Notes: generated by a model not told the origin, from the sequence alone. A stretch of DNA of 23,680 bases from JANYCO01 sp031416415 (GCA_031416415.1 JANOTP010000276.1:1-23680); one strand, 5' to 3'. Positions 1 to 8,567 are shown, numbered from the stretch's first letter. Program-made: numbers and translations.

Positions 1-1851
1 ATTATACTCTAACAAAAAAACACTTATGTCATAGCTAAACCATTTTTTTATACTTCCCCTTCCTCCTAAATCCATATTAAAACCAGTTTCATCTTTTAGA
101 TTTGGATCAACTTTATATGCGTCACTGGTTACACGCATATCTGTAAAAGATATGCCACGATAGTTTTGTGAAATATTATAATAGAGTTCAATATTCTTGT
201 GAGCATAATAAGAAATACCCAACCCTACTAAAATAAATTCCCTAGATAAACTTCTTGATTCATTTGTGTAAATAGTATCCAAAACCGAAGAAGAAGTATA
301 ATATCCTTTTGAATTTGTTTGTATAAATTCATACCTTAAACCAGGAGTAATGGTTAACTTATTAGAAAGTGTAAAAATATTTTCAGTAAAAAAAGCTAAA
401 TTTTTTCCAGGAAATGCGAAATCAGAACTTTCTAATTTACTAGGATTTAAAAAGTTAAAGGTAGGGCCATTTCCATTTTCTGCTGCTCCTTGTTTCTTGG
501 TTGTGTAGCCTTGATAATAACGGTAACCCACTAATAACGTTGAAATTTGTTTTCCCAATACGTACTTTCTAAGATACCGTCCTTCACTTCCTATATTCTT
601 ATAAGTATCGGCAATCATTTCTCGAGAACTAAGATTATCAACTCGAGATATATTACTCAAGAAACCCACGGCAGATCTATCGCCTAGAAAAGCCCAATTG
701 CGAATATTGATCGTATTTTTACTATTTATTTTATAGTCAAAATTCAACGCCAGTATATTCCAGTTACTTTTAAACCAATTACGAGACCTAAGAGAGACGC
801 TAGGATCTTTCTCAAACTGCGCATCTGTAAGTCCTCCAGGTTGTTGATTTAAATAGTTTGAAAAAGTATACTCGACTTTTATTCCAATTTTTGAACTTAA
901 CTTATACCCTAAACAAATAAAAGCATTGTGTACATCAAAACTTGTATTTGGTCGCCATCCTTTTCCTGTTTTAAACTGATAAAATGTATAGTAACTAAAT
1001 TTTTTCAATGTACCACCAAGACTATTGAAAGTACTGAACAAGCCATAGGAACCGATTGTATTATTGTTGGTAAATTGAATTTTCTTATCGACAGGGGCTT
1101 TTTTCAAAACATAATTTACCATTCCTCCAAACTGTGGACCATATTGTAAAGAGGCTGCTCCTCTTATCACTTCTATACGTTCAACAGATTCTGCTGGTGG
1201 TGAATAATACGACTCGGGATAGCCTAATGCATCAGCTGTCATGTCATATCCATTTTGCCGAGTATTAAAATTTGAAGTACGGTTCGGATCAAGCCCTCTC
1301 ACACCTATTCCAAGTTGAATACCTGCTGCATCACTTTCCCAAATATTAATTCCAGGTACTTTAGCAAATATCTGACGCGTACTATTGGTAGCTAGGTTGG
1401 CGTTAATGTCCTTCATTAAAATCACTTCATTTTTTTTACCCTCGTATATAGAAGTGCCTTCTACAGATTTCAATCTAATTACACCAAAACTTTCTTTGTT
1501 TCCTTCAATCGTTACTTCTTCAAGTTCTTTTACTTTTACTTTAAGTATTATTTCTGCAATAGTTGTTTCTAGACTTGCATGTTGGATATCAATATGTTTT
1601 TTTTCGGTGAGAGGAGAAGTTAATTCTAATTTATAATTTCCATAAGGGATATTCTCAAATATATAATTACCATTAGAATCTACCTCTGTACCATAGTTGG
1701 TATGGACTAAGTGTGCATGAACCATTAGCAGAGAGCTGGTGTCGTTGTAGGCTTTTATAGTACCTCTAATACTACCCGTCTGAGCTTGTACTACAACAGC
1801 AACTGCCATTAAAAAAAATAGTATTAAAGATACTTTAGTTATTAATTTCAT
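1..1851 (-). CDS. FecA-like TonB-dependent outer-membrane receptor (partial, C-terminus outside window)
   Basis: The frame is open from an ATG at 1851 to the left window edge, giving 617 residues with no stop, so the gene continues beyond the window. It starts with a signal peptide (MKLITKVSLILFF...VQAQ, cleavage near residue 23). A carboxypeptidase-regulatory-like beta domain follows (about 25-110), then a TonB plug (about 125-245) with the segment ERIEVIRGAASLQYGPQFGG, then beta-barrel strands with alternating aromatic residues. The plug text NGYDMTADALGYPESYY resembles ferric-citrate (FecA) type receptors, so the substrate is probably a ferric chelate; this is inference. The ATG overlaps the TGA of the HTTM gene by 4 bases (ATGA), which suggests translational coupling as the last visible gene of the imelysin operon. 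The family is recognised with high confidence, the ligand is not known. Confidence 0.92.
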   Translation of the reverse strand, partial: MKLITKVSLILFFLMAVAVVVQAQTGSIRGTIKAYNDTSSLLMVHAHLVHTNYGTEVDSNGNYIFENIPYGNYKLELTSPLTEKKHIDIQHASLETTIAEIILKVKVKELEEVTIEGNKESFGVIRLKSVEGTSIYEGKKNEVILMKDINANLATNSTRQIFAKVPGINIWESDAAGIQLGIGVRGLDPNRTSNFNTRQNGYDMTADALGYPESYYSPPAESVERIEVIRGAASLQYGPQFGGMVNYVLKKAPVDKKIQFTNNNTIGSYGLFSTFNSLGGTLKKFSYYTFYQFKTGKGWRPNTSFDVHNAFICLGYKLSSKIGIKVEYTFSNYLNQQPGGLTDAQFEKDPSVSLRSRNWFKSNWNILALNFDYKINSKNTINIRNWAFLGDRSAVGFLSNISRVDNLSSREMIADTYKNIGSEGRYLRKYVLGKQISTLLVGYRYYQGYTTKKQGAAENGNGPTFNFLNPSKLESSDFAFPGKNLAFFTENIFTLSNKLTITPGLRYEFIQTNSKGYYTSSSVLDTIYTNESRSLSREFILVGLGISYYAHKNIELYYNISQNYRGISFTDMRVTSDAYKVDPNLKDETGFNMDLGGRGSIKKWFSYDISVFLLEYN

Positions 1852-3197
1852 TTTTTGTTGGAAGGCAATATCCATTTCTTATGTTCAAATCCTTCTTTCT
1901 CTTTGGTTAGATCTAAAGACGAATCAATAAATAATTTTCCAGATCTTCCATTAAGTGTTACATAACTTTCTACAACTACTTGAGGCGTTTTCATTCCTCT
2001 ATTTTTATACTCGGCTTCCAGTATTTTTGCGTACTGCAGAATCATATCAGGTTGAGTAGACATCATTTTTTCTTGCTGCATGGTGAGATAGTTGCCATTA
2101 TTTATCTCCTCCATTTTACCTGTAAGCGAATCTTTTACTATAAACGTTGCATATCCCGCCTTTTCCATGAGCATAACCCGCCAAGAAAAACGGTATCCTT
2201 CTTCGGTCCAAAATAATTTTCCTGGATAAAAAAGGAAACGCAAAGGTACTATAATTTGTATCAAAAAGTGGATAATTAGTATTCCATAAACTACTTTTGA
2301 AACAATTTTACTTGGTTTATAAAAAGTAGTAGCATCCAGTAGGTTAACAACTAAAAATTTCTTTAATAGTTTATTATGAAAAGTCTCTGGCAAAAAAATT
2401 AGCGCAGCCATCAACATTATAAAAGGAAACATTCCAATCATTGGAAATAATATTGAGGTAAGAATATGAAAAACAACTACTAAAAAAATTCCAACATAGG
2501 TAGTTCTCTTCCAAATTAATAAAAAGGGAATTAAAATATCGTATAACATTCCAGACCAACTAAAAAAATACGCTACCCAGAGTTCGTCTAGAAAACAACC
2601 AATCAATGGGATATCATACTTTGCTGGAAGCCATATTCGTAGAGGCATGGCATGAAACAACCAATCGGTATTTACTTTAGCTATACCAGCATAAAAATAA
2701 ACTATAGCGAGTTGCAACTTAAATATTGTAATACACCAAACGGGTACTTCTAAATAAGATCTCACCCTTCCAAATTTCACATCCAACGAATAAGCGTTTC
2801 CAGCTGGAACTAAACAAAGAAGTAACGCAATAATACTGATGAAATAATAGTGATTTAAATAATTACTTTTATCAATTAACTCCACATAAGTAAAAAGTAG
2901 GAAAAATACGATGATGCTTGCCCTATACAACAGTCCAATGGCAATCAATAGAGCTGATACTACTAAGAGAATGAATACTAAGTACATTCCAACTTTTCCT
3001 AAAGGTTTTACCCATTCAAATCCATAAAAAGGAAAAAAATACTTAGGCTGCACATACAAAGTGTCCACCCATCCTTTCATAATAAAACGTAGCATGCTTA
3101 TAAACATTACTAGTCCAAAAACAATCCTAAAAAAAGCCAGCGGTGCGATGCTGGCTTTTTTTAGGATCAATGTATTTTTAGCTTCTAAGAAATTCAT
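1848..3197 (-). CDS. HTTM / vitamin-K-dependent gamma-carboxylase-like membrane protein
   Basis: A 449-aa polytopic inner-membrane protein with an HTTM domain over roughly residues 12-290 and a soluble C-terminal part (about 320-449). The HTTM signature LYVQPKYFFPFYGFEWVKPL lies at 47-66. Residues 109-119, DKSNYLNHYYF, match the DK..WNNHSY block of human gamma-glutamyl carboxylase, whose Lys is the proposed catalytic base. Here that Lys is K110, and H116 is also kept. The family carboxylates Glu or oxidises vitamin K hydroquinone in animals; the bacterial members are largely uncharacterised and may only act as quinone oxidoreductases. The gene lies 36 bases downstream of an imelysin-like lipoprotein gene and overlaps the TonB receptor start by 4 bases, so it belongs to the same transcription unit. 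A role in modifying or reducing something in the periplasm during metal uptake is a guess from context. Confidence 0.88.
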   Translation of the reverse strand: MNFLEAKNTLILKKASIAPLAFFRIVFGLVMFISMLRFIMKGWVDTLYVQPKYFFPFYGFEWVKPLGKVGMYLVFILLVVSALLIAIGLLYRASIIVFFLLFTYVELIDKSNYLNHYYFISIIALLLCLVPAGNAYSLDVKFGRVRSYLEVPVWCITIFKLQLAIVYFYAGIAKVNTDWLFHAMPLRIWLPAKYDIPLIGCFLDELWVAYFFSWSGMLYDILIPFLLIWKRTTYVGIFLVVVFHILTSILFPMIGMFPFIMLMAALIFLPETFHNKLLKKFLVVNLLDATTFYKPSKIVSKVVYGILIIHFLIQIIVPLRFLFYPGKLFWTEEGYRFSWRVMLMEKAGYATFIVKDSLTGKMEEINNGNYLTMQQEKMMSTQPDMILQYAKILEAEYKNRGMKTPQVVVESYVTLNGRSGKLFIDSSLDLTKEKEGFEHKKWILPSNKK

Positions 3198-3233
3198 ACT
3201 TATTTTAATAAACTAAAAACGCTAGAAACTAGA

Positions 3234-4343
3234 TTAATCTCCGTCGTTGTCGGTATAGTTAATGACTACACCAAGTTGAGAAGCCATATCGAGTTTAATC
3301 AATACGATTAATTTTTTAACTTCTAAAAACGCTGTTTCTACGTTTGAAACATTATTAGTTAGAGCATTTGTAAAATCTGGATCTAAATCTTCAACTGCAT
3401 AGATAGCCTTATTGTATTGTAAATTTATCTGGCTTGCTAACAGTGTACCATCATCGTATTTAGCATCGAGAGCATTTAGATAATCATCAAACCCAACACC
3501 TACTCCTCCGTTGAATAAATCTTTTGATTGAATTAGATTTTCAAGCATCAGCTCTTTTGAATAATTGCTGTAATAAGCTTCTTGCGTTTGAGGTGCTATA
3601 GTGCCAGTACTAACTAAGCCTACATAGCCTAATGGAGTTCCTATACGCTCTCTACGAACTGTTTCCAAACTCATAGACATGTTGTTAACCAAAAACCCAA
3701 TAGAACTACCAACGTCAGTGCTTGTATTGGTTGTAAAAGTAGTAAAATAAGCAGACCAGTTATTTGTAGCGATCCCAATTCTACTATTCATATTAGCAAT
3801 TACATTGGTTAAATAAAGTTTCCTATTAGCAGCATCTGTATCTGAAGTATACATGGCAACAATTGCCGTCTGATCTGCTCCAACTCCAAAAAGCAAATAA
3901 TCGAGCGCAGGAAATCCTTTCGCTTTTATATTGCCCGATATATCTAAATCGTAAGAACCAGAAGAAATATTGCTATTAATGGTACTAATGGTTGTTGGAA
4001 ATGAATTTACTGAAGCTCTTAACACAATATCACTTGCGGGTCCAAACTCATAGACCTCCATAGCTTCCCATGCAAGGTATGCTTGTTTAAATTTATCTTG
4101 TACATTGGCTAGATTTGTTTCATCAGGACTTGCGGTAAATAAATCTGCGGCATCTTTTAGTGCAGTAGTTTTAGTTTTTAAAGTACTGTACCCAGGAATG
4201 ATTTTACTAGATCCAATATTTGACAATAGTGCACCCCGATCAAAATCATTAGAAGGATCGTCTTTTTTTCTTTTATTACAAGAATATAAAAGCACTATAA
4301 TGATTATGAATAAAAGACCTTTATTACCAACTAATTTTCGCAT
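3234..4343 (-). CDS. Imelysin-like lipoprotein, variant motif GFPALD
   Basis: A 369-aa lipoprotein. The start chosen is the ATG at 4343; an upstream TTG at 4382 would add 13 polar residues in front of the signal peptide and is less likely. The lipobox LLYSC puts the lipidated Cys at residue 22. The body is alpha-helical and fits the imelysin / peptidase M75 / IrpA fold implicated in periplasmic iron uptake. At the position of the family GxHxxE motif it reads GFPALD (143-148), so the metal-associated His is replaced by Pro and the Glu by Asp. It is a paralogue of the protein at 8568-9686: both begin with FDR..LL.NIG and end in DNDGD. It follows the DUF4856 gene by about 70 bases and precedes the HTTM gene by 36. 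A direct metal-binding role is doubtful; a structural or partner role is possible. Confidence 0.87.
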   Translation of the reverse strand: MRKLVGNKGLLFIIIIVLLYSCNKRKKDDPSNDFDRGALLSNIGSSKIIPGYSTLKTKTTALKDAADLFTASPDETNLANVQDKFKQAYLAWEAMEVYEFGPASDIVLRASVNSFPTTISTINSNISSGSYDLDISGNIKAKGFPALDYLLFGVGADQTAIVAMYTSDTDAANRKLYLTNVIANMNSRIGIATNNWSAYFTTFTTNTSTDVGSSIGFLVNNMSMSLETVRRERIGTPLGYVGLVSTGTIAPQTQEAYYSNYSKELMLENLIQSKDLFNGGVGVGFDDYLNALDAKYDDGTLLASQINLQYNKAIYAVEDLDPDFTNALTNNVSNVETAFLEVKKLIVLIKLDMASQLGVVINYTDNDGD

Positions 4344-4400
4344 ACCTTTTTTTTCCACACTAAAATTATAAATATCTTCCAATAGTACTGGAGCAATTTG

Positions 4401-4432
4401 TATAAACTATTTTTTATAAACTATTTTTTATA
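4401..4432. repeat. 14-bp tandem duplication at the end of the DUF4856 gene
   Basis: The unit TATAAACTATTTTT occurs twice in tandem (4401-4414 and 4415-4428) and is followed by a further TATA. The TAA stop of the leftward DUF4856 gene (4414-4416) spans the junction. It looks like a replication-slippage duplication that touched the C-terminus or 3' untranslated part of the gene. No function is implied. Confidence 0.8.
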
Positions 4433-5514
4433 CTGTTAAACCCATAAACGTTGCTCAAGATCGTTTTGATTTCTTCCATTTCTAAATCGCTCACAGAATA
4501 AAAATCATACTTGTTATTTGTTTGTAATTTAGACAAAGCATTGTTAATTTCTGTATTAGTAATTTTTTTAGTAGGGCTATAAGTCAGCGCTTTTATAAAC
4601 CCAACGCCTTCTGAAAGAGCATGATTCCTAACCGCATCGTCCGCAATACCTACTTTCGCCTTATTTAAATAACTAATTGCAGTTCCCGCAATCATTTTTT
4701 CTAATTCATCACGAAGTATAGTTACCTGTGCATTCATCGTGGCTACATCATCATTATTAATAGCTGCTCTTCCTTTTAGAAAAGCATTCATGATTTTTGC
4801 ATTCGATCCAAGAAGAGTATTACGCTCTTCGCTATATTTGCCAAAAAATCTTATCCCTATTTTATTTGTAGGGAAATCTGTGGGTACACCAAAATAACCA
4901 AATGCTTCATCCCAATGATGTTGTCTATCAGCTTTTAAAATTTGTGGGCCAATTTTATCGCTACTTAAGTAAACTGCTACGATTTGATAATAGAAAACTG
5001 CTCCCATCAAACCTTTTTCAATCATCTGAGTATATTCCACACCATACTTACTGCAAAGGTAACTACTCATTCCAGAAGTAATAACTCCCGCCTGCCCATT
5101 AGAACCAGCCACCGTAGATTGACTTACAACAGCAATAGAATCCATGTAGTCTTCAAACGAACTCACATCGGTGATAAACGTTTTTTCTTTTAGTTTCTTG
5201 GTACTTAAATTCAAAGCAGAAGCAGTAAATTCACTTCCTACATTATCGTACATGTTTAATAACTTTCCTTCAGACAAAACTGTATTCATTGTATTTCCAG
5301 TTTTCATATAAGTGACTATTTCTGCAAGCATATCTAAACGGGTTGTCTGTCCACTATAATCTACAGAACTAAAATTATAAGTTGTAGGTACTTCATAAGC
5401 AGGCACCGATGGATTTTCAGGATTTGAAGGATCGTCTGTTCCCTTGTTCCTTTTACAAGAACTAAAAAGCATAAGAAGGAGTGTTGATAATAAAAAAGCG
5501 AATTTTATATTCAT
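4414..5514 (-). CDS. DUF4856 family lipoprotein
   Basis: A 366-aa lipoprotein with a signal peptide and lipobox LFSSC (Cys20), then a Pro/Asn/Asp-rich linker (about 21-44). The globular part opens with YNFSSVDYSGQTTRLDMLAE (46-65), the segment by which I recognise the DUF4856 family. A His/Asp/Glu-rich stretch, DRQHHWDEAFGYFGVP (196-211), is a candidate ligand or metal site. No enzymatic function is established for the family. It is the first gene of the leftward operon, read from a near-perfect promoter at 5555-5585, and is followed by imelysin-like, HTTM and TonB receptor genes. That context suggests an outer-membrane-anchored periplasmic or surface partner in metal uptake. The stop codon lies inside a 14-bp tandem duplication (4401-4428). 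Confidence 0.87.
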   Translation of the reverse strand: MNIKFAFLLSTLLLMLFSSCKRNKGTDDPSNPENPSVPAYEVPTTYNFSSVDYSGQTTRLDMLAEIVTYMKTGNTMNTVLSEGKLLNMYDNVGSEFTASALNLSTKKLKEKTFITDVSSFEDYMDSIAVVSQSTVAGSNGQAGVITSGMSSYLCSKYGVEYTQMIEKGLMGAVFYYQIVAVYLSSDKIGPQILKADRQHHWDEAFGYFGVPTDFPTNKIGIRFFGKYSEERNTLLGSNAKIMNAFLKGRAAINNDDVATMNAQVTILRDELEKMIAGTAISYLNKAKVGIADDAVRNHALSEGVGFIKALTYSPTKKITNTEINNALSKLQTNNKYDFYSVSDLEMEEIKTILSNVYGFNSIKNSL

Positions 5515-5528
5515 GATCAGTTAATTTT

Positions 5529-5547
5529 ATTTAGACTCATTTTAAAT
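5529..5547. promoter_or_regulatory. Palindromic operator, copy 1
   Basis: ATTTAGACTCATTTTAAAT is an imperfect 19-bp palindrome. It begins 7 bases downstream of the -7 box of the leftward promoter (5555-5562), so it covers the probable transcription start region. It is 18/19 identical to the reverse complement of copy 3 at 5777-5795. The TTTAGA...TYTAAA arms resemble operators of DtxR/IdeR/MntR-type metalloregulators; assignment to that family is inference. Confidence 0.72.
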
Positions 5548-5554
5548 TGTTATA

Positions 5555-5585
5555 CAAATTTAGGTGTGAAATTTAAAAAACCAAA
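5555..5585 (-). promoter_or_regulatory. Leftward promoter of the DUF4856-imelysin-HTTM-TonB receptor operon
   Basis: Read on the minus strand, TTTG (5582-5585) is followed by exactly 19 bases and then TAAATTTG (5555-5562). This matches the Bacteroidota housekeeping promoter pattern TTTG-N19-TAnnTTTG perfectly. The start codon at 5514 is about 35-40 bases downstream of the expected transcription start. Palindromic operator copies lie on both sides: copy 1 just downstream, copy 2 two bases upstream of the -33 box. Confidence 0.8.
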
Positions 5586-5587
5586 CT

Positions 5588-5606
5588 ATTTAGAATTAAT
5601 TTAAAT
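5588..5606. promoter_or_regulatory. Palindromic operator, copy 2
   Basis: ATTTAGAATTAATTTAAAT is a 19-bp imperfect palindrome with the same outer arms as copies 1 and 3. It abuts the -33 element (5582-5585) of the leftward promoter from upstream. It is more A+T-rich than the other two and may be a weaker or cooperative site. Confidence 0.6.
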
Positions 5607-5739
5607 AACAAATAAATATAATTCGAACTATAACCGTTAATTTTTTATAAATAATTAATTAAAGTGCTGATTTTTAATTATATAATAATAAAAATTAAAA
5701 AAAAATAAAACAAGGTTACAATATATTAATCAGTTTGAA

Positions 5740-5770
5740 TTGTGATTTTAAAAAAATAAAAGTAAAATTG
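5740..5770 (+). promoter_or_regulatory. Probable rightward promoter of the imelysin gene
   Basis: TTG (5740-5742) is followed by 20 bases and TAAAATTG (5763-5770), one mismatch from TAnnTTTG. Operator copy 3 starts 6 bases downstream of this -7 box, almost the same offset (7 bases) as copy 1 has from the leftward -7 box. An alternative -33 element, TTTG at 5734-5737, has 19-base spacing only to a poor -7 sequence. The element is weaker than the leftward one. Confidence 0.5.
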
Positions 5771-5776
5771 TACTTA

Positions 5777-5795
5777 ATTTAAAATTAGTCTAAAT
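5777..5795. promoter_or_regulatory. Palindromic operator, copy 3
   Basis: ATTTAAAATTAGTCTAAAT is the reverse complement of copy 1 with one difference. It ends 9 bases before the ATG of the imelysin gene (5805), between the putative -7 box and the start codon. A bound repressor there would block initiation or clearance. Confidence 0.72.
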
Positions 5796-5804
5796 AAGTT
5801 TAAC

Positions 5805-6977
5805 ATGAAAAAAATATACTTAACAGCCTTAATAGTTACTTTTTTAGGTTTTATGAGCTGTAAAAAAGATAAAACAACCGAATCGGGTCCTTCAAATGAG
5901 GTAAAAAAAGCTGCTATAGAAAACTATGCCTCAATTGTATATTACAGCTATTCAGATGCTTTGTCAGGGGCAAAAATTTTACAAACTAAAATTAATGGTT
6001 TTGTGGCTTCCCCTGATGCTACTAAATTTCAAGAATGCAAAGACGCTTGGTTAGAAGCACGGGTTTCTTATAACCAAACAGAACCTTATCGTTTTTACAA
6101 TGGCCCAATAGACGATACAAATGGCCCAGAGGGCATGATGAATGCATGGCCTTTGGACGAAGCCTACATTGATTATGTAAGTGGGAATGCTACTTCAGGT
6201 ATTATCAATGATCCTAGTACTTACCCAACTATTTCTACATCTGTTATAGAAAGCTTAAATGAAGTAGGCGGCGAAGCAAATATTGCTACGGGATATCATG
6301 CTATCGAATTTTTACTTTGGGGACAAGATTTTGACGCAAATGGACCTGGAGCAAGACCTTATACAGATTATAGCACTTTAAGCAATTATGCACGCAGAGC
6401 TCAATACCTTCAAGCATGTTCCGATTTGCTTGTTCAAAACCTTCAAAGCCTCGTAAATGATTGGGCTCCGAGTCCTACCAATTATAGAGCAACTTTTGTG
6501 TCCGCTACACCAGACGAATCCTTAAAGAAAATCATGCAAGGTCTTGGCTTTTTCTCCAAGGGAGAAATGTCTGGAGAAAGAATGGCAGTAGCGTTATCAG
6601 AACAATTACAAGAACACGAACACTCTTGCTTCAGTGATAATACTACCAACGATGTGCGCTATTGGGCTATTGGAATTCAAAATGTATATCTTGGGACGTA
6701 TGTTAGCAAAAGTGGTTCAACTATTAAAGGTACTAGTCTCAACGATGTAATTGCTGTTAAAAACTCTACTCTTGCAGCTGAACTATCTGCTAATATAACC
6801 AACACCGTCGCAAACTGCTATTCAATACCTGCTCCATTTGATCAACAAATTCTTGGTGGAGCATCTTCTTCAGGAGGAGCTAAAATTCAAACCGCAATTA
6901 ATAGTCTTAGAACTCAAGCAGATAAAATCGTACAGGCGGCTAGTGAATTGGGTTTAGGAAATATTACTGTTGAATAA
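5805..6977 (+). CDS. Imelysin / peptidase M75 family lipoprotein with intact GxHxxE motif
   Basis: A 390-aa lipoprotein with a short signal peptide and lipobox GFMSC (Cys19). The imelysin core contains the GxHxxE motif as GYHAIEFLLWGQD (163-175; H165, E168). Other family blocks are PYRFYNGPID (94-103) and MNAWPLDEAYIDYV (112-125). Known relatives (IrpA, EfeO M75 domain, ICMP/imelysin-like proteins) act in periplasmic or surface iron handling; peptidase activity is generally doubted. This is the only one of the three imelysin-type proteins in the window that keeps the His, so it is the best candidate for metal binding. It is the first gene of the rightward arm, behind operator copy 3, and is separated by 168 bases from the di-heme oxidoreductase gene. 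Confidence 0.93.
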   Translation: MKKIYLTALIVTFLGFMSCKKDKTTESGPSNEVKKAAIENYASIVYYSYSDALSGAKILQTKINGFVASPDATKFQECKDAWLEARVSYNQTEPYRFYNGPIDDTNGPEGMMNAWPLDEAYIDYVSGNATSGIINDPSTYPTISTSVIESLNEVGGEANIATGYHAIEFLLWGQDFDANGPGARPYTDYSTLSNYARRAQYLQACSDLLVQNLQSLVNDWAPSPTNYRATFVSATPDESLKKIMQGLGFFSKGEMSGERMAVALSEQLQEHEHSCFSDNTTNDVRYWAIGIQNVYLGTYVSKSGSTIKGTSLNDVIAVKNSTLAAELSANITNTVANCYSIPAPFDQQILGGASSSGGAKIQTAINSLRTQADKIVQAASELGLGNITVE

Positions 6978-7097
6978 ATTCGAATTATTTATTTAAAACC
7001 TTTATTTAATTAAATAGTAACTATGATAGGGCGAATTTTTGAATGACTATCCGAATTATAGACTGATAATTCATTTTAAAATTAGCCCTTTAGCCCG

Positions 7098-7105
7098 TAT
7101 ATTTG
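7098..7105 (+). promoter_or_regulatory. -7 promoter element before the di-heme oxidoreductase gene
   Basis: TATATTTG fits the Bacteroidota -7 consensus TAnnTTTG exactly and lies 40 bases before the ATG at 7146. I see no good TTTG at the -33 position, so this is an incomplete promoter call. It would give the oxidoreductase and second imelysin-like gene their own transcript. Confidence 0.45.
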
Positions 7106-7145
7106 CAAGTTAAAAATCAGAAGAATAAGTGTAGCTAGGATAAAA

Positions 7146-8555
7146 ATGAAATTAACAAAAACCCCATTACTCTTTGTCAGTTTTCTATTGTTTAGTGCTA
7201 CTAGTTTTCTTGTCTCTTGTAGAAAAGATAAAGCTTTTAAATCTCCTTGGGAATATGAAGAGGGCGAGGAAAATGTGGCTGGAATATTAACAGTGTACGA
7301 CGAGTCCGAAAATGCCTACAACCATGCTATTCCTGGACTTAGCTCTTCTGATGAAACTAAATTTGTAGTGGGCAATTCTTTCAATAAAATGAACTGGGTA
7401 ATTGCACCGTCTTCTGCTACAGGTACCGATGGATTAGGTCCGTTATTTAATGCAAAATCTTGTTCAGGTTGCCATCTTCGCGACGGGAGAGGTAAGCCAC
7501 CAGAAGACGGCGAAGGTCTAATCTCTATGGTGTTCAAACTTAGTTCTCCAGGCACCAATATACATGGAGGTCCACTTCCTGTTACAAATTTCGGAAATCA
7601 ATTAGGCAACAATGCCATACCGGGGGCTACTTCAGAAGGTGGTGTTACTATTTTATATACAAATGTTAGTGGATCCTACCCAGACGGAACACCTTACAAT
7701 TTAAGACGCCCTGGTTATACATTTGATAACAGTGGACTCTCGGGAGCATTATTTTCTCCACGTGTAGCGCCCAAAATGGCTGGTACAGGATTCTTCGATG
7801 CAATCCCTGCAAGTACCATACTTTCTTTTGCTGATGAAAATGATCTTAATGGTGATGGTATATCTGGTAAGCCTAATTATGTTTGGGATTTTACAGAAAA
7901 CAAAACTGTACTCGGTCGTATAGGATGGAAAGCCAACACGCCATCCATTAGACAACAAGTAGCAGGTGCTTTTGTAAATGACATAGGAATCACCTCTTCT
8001 CTCTTTCCTAGCGAAGACCTCTCTGCTACTCAAGTGACTGCTTTTGGAAGCCTTCCTAACGGAGGTACTCCTGAAATCTCCGACGATATTAGAGAGAAAG
8101 TTTATTTTTATACCTCTACCTTATCTGTACCATCAAGAAGAAATTTTAAAGACGAAGAGGTACTACAAGGAAAATATTTATTTGAAAAATCTGGATGCAC
8201 TAATTGTCATATTCCAAAAATACAAACAGGACTACACCCTGACATTGCTTACCTAAACAACATCACCATTCGACCTTATTCTGATCTTCTACTTCATGAT
8301 ATGGGCACTGGCTTAGAAGACGGCATGCAAGACTATTTGGCAACAGGAAGTGAATGGCGCACAGCACCACTCTGGGGAATGGGAATACAAGCTACAGTAA
8401 GCGGACACACTACTTTACTGCATGACGGAAGAGCAAGAAACCCTGAAGAAGCAATACTTTGGCATGGAGGGGAAGCTTTAAACTCAAAAAACAGTTTTAT
8501 GAATCTAAAAAAAGAAGATAGAGATAAACTATTGAAATTTTTATACTCTTTATAA
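7146..8555 (+). CDS. Di-heme oxidoreductase (DHOR family, COG3488) lipoprotein
   Basis: A 469-aa exported protein with lipobox FLVSC (Cys25). It has two c-type heme motifs, CSGCH (106-110) and CTNCH (351-355), the layout of the DHOR / former DUF1111 family, distantly related to cytochrome c peroxidase and MauG. The segment DENDLNGDGISGKPN (230-244) looks like a calcium-binding loop. The C-terminal block LLHDGRARNPEEAILWHGGEA (424-444) is typical of the family. It would carry out periplasmic or surface redox chemistry, possibly peroxide reduction or oxidation of a substrate or metal; the actual substrate is unknown. It lies 12 bases upstream of an imelysin-like lipoprotein gene, so the two are surely co-transcribed. 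The pairing of DHOR with imelysins suggests redox steps during iron or heme acquisition. Confidence 0.93.
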   Translation: MKLTKTPLLFVSFLLFSATSFLVSCRKDKAFKSPWEYEEGEENVAGILTVYDESENAYNHAIPGLSSSDETKFVVGNSFNKMNWVIAPSSATGTDGLGPLFNAKSCSGCHLRDGRGKPPEDGEGLISMVFKLSSPGTNIHGGPLPVTNFGNQLGNNAIPGATSEGGVTILYTNVSGSYPDGTPYNLRRPGYTFDNSGLSGALFSPRVAPKMAGTGFFDAIPASTILSFADENDLNGDGISGKPNYVWDFTENKTVLGRIGWKANTPSIRQQVAGAFVNDIGITSSLFPSEDLSATQVTAFGSLPNGGTPEISDDIREKVYFYTSTLSVPSRRNFKDEEVLQGKYLFEKSGCTNCHIPKIQTGLHPDIAYLNNITIRPYSDLLLHDMGTGLEDGMQDYLATGSEWRTAPLWGMGIQATVSGHTTLLHDGRARNPEEAILWHGGEALNSKNSFMNLKKEDRDKLLKFLYSL

Positions 8556-8567
8556 CATCAAGACTAA

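Noticed and set aside
928..1636. Plus-strand frames of 73 and 83 aa at the left end
   Set aside because: They are antisense to the TonB receptor, whose minus-strand frame is open over the whole 1-1851 stretch with clear family motifs.
4344..4382. TTG start at 4382 for the imelysin-like lipoprotein
   Set aside because: It would place 13 polar residues in front of a normal lipoprotein signal peptide; the ATG at 4343 gives a proper one.
7055..7085. A fourth copy of the palindromic operator before the di-heme oxidoreductase gene
   Set aside because: TAGACT and CATTTTAAA are present but separated by 7 extra bases, so the palindrome spacing is lost; probably chance in A+T-rich DNA.
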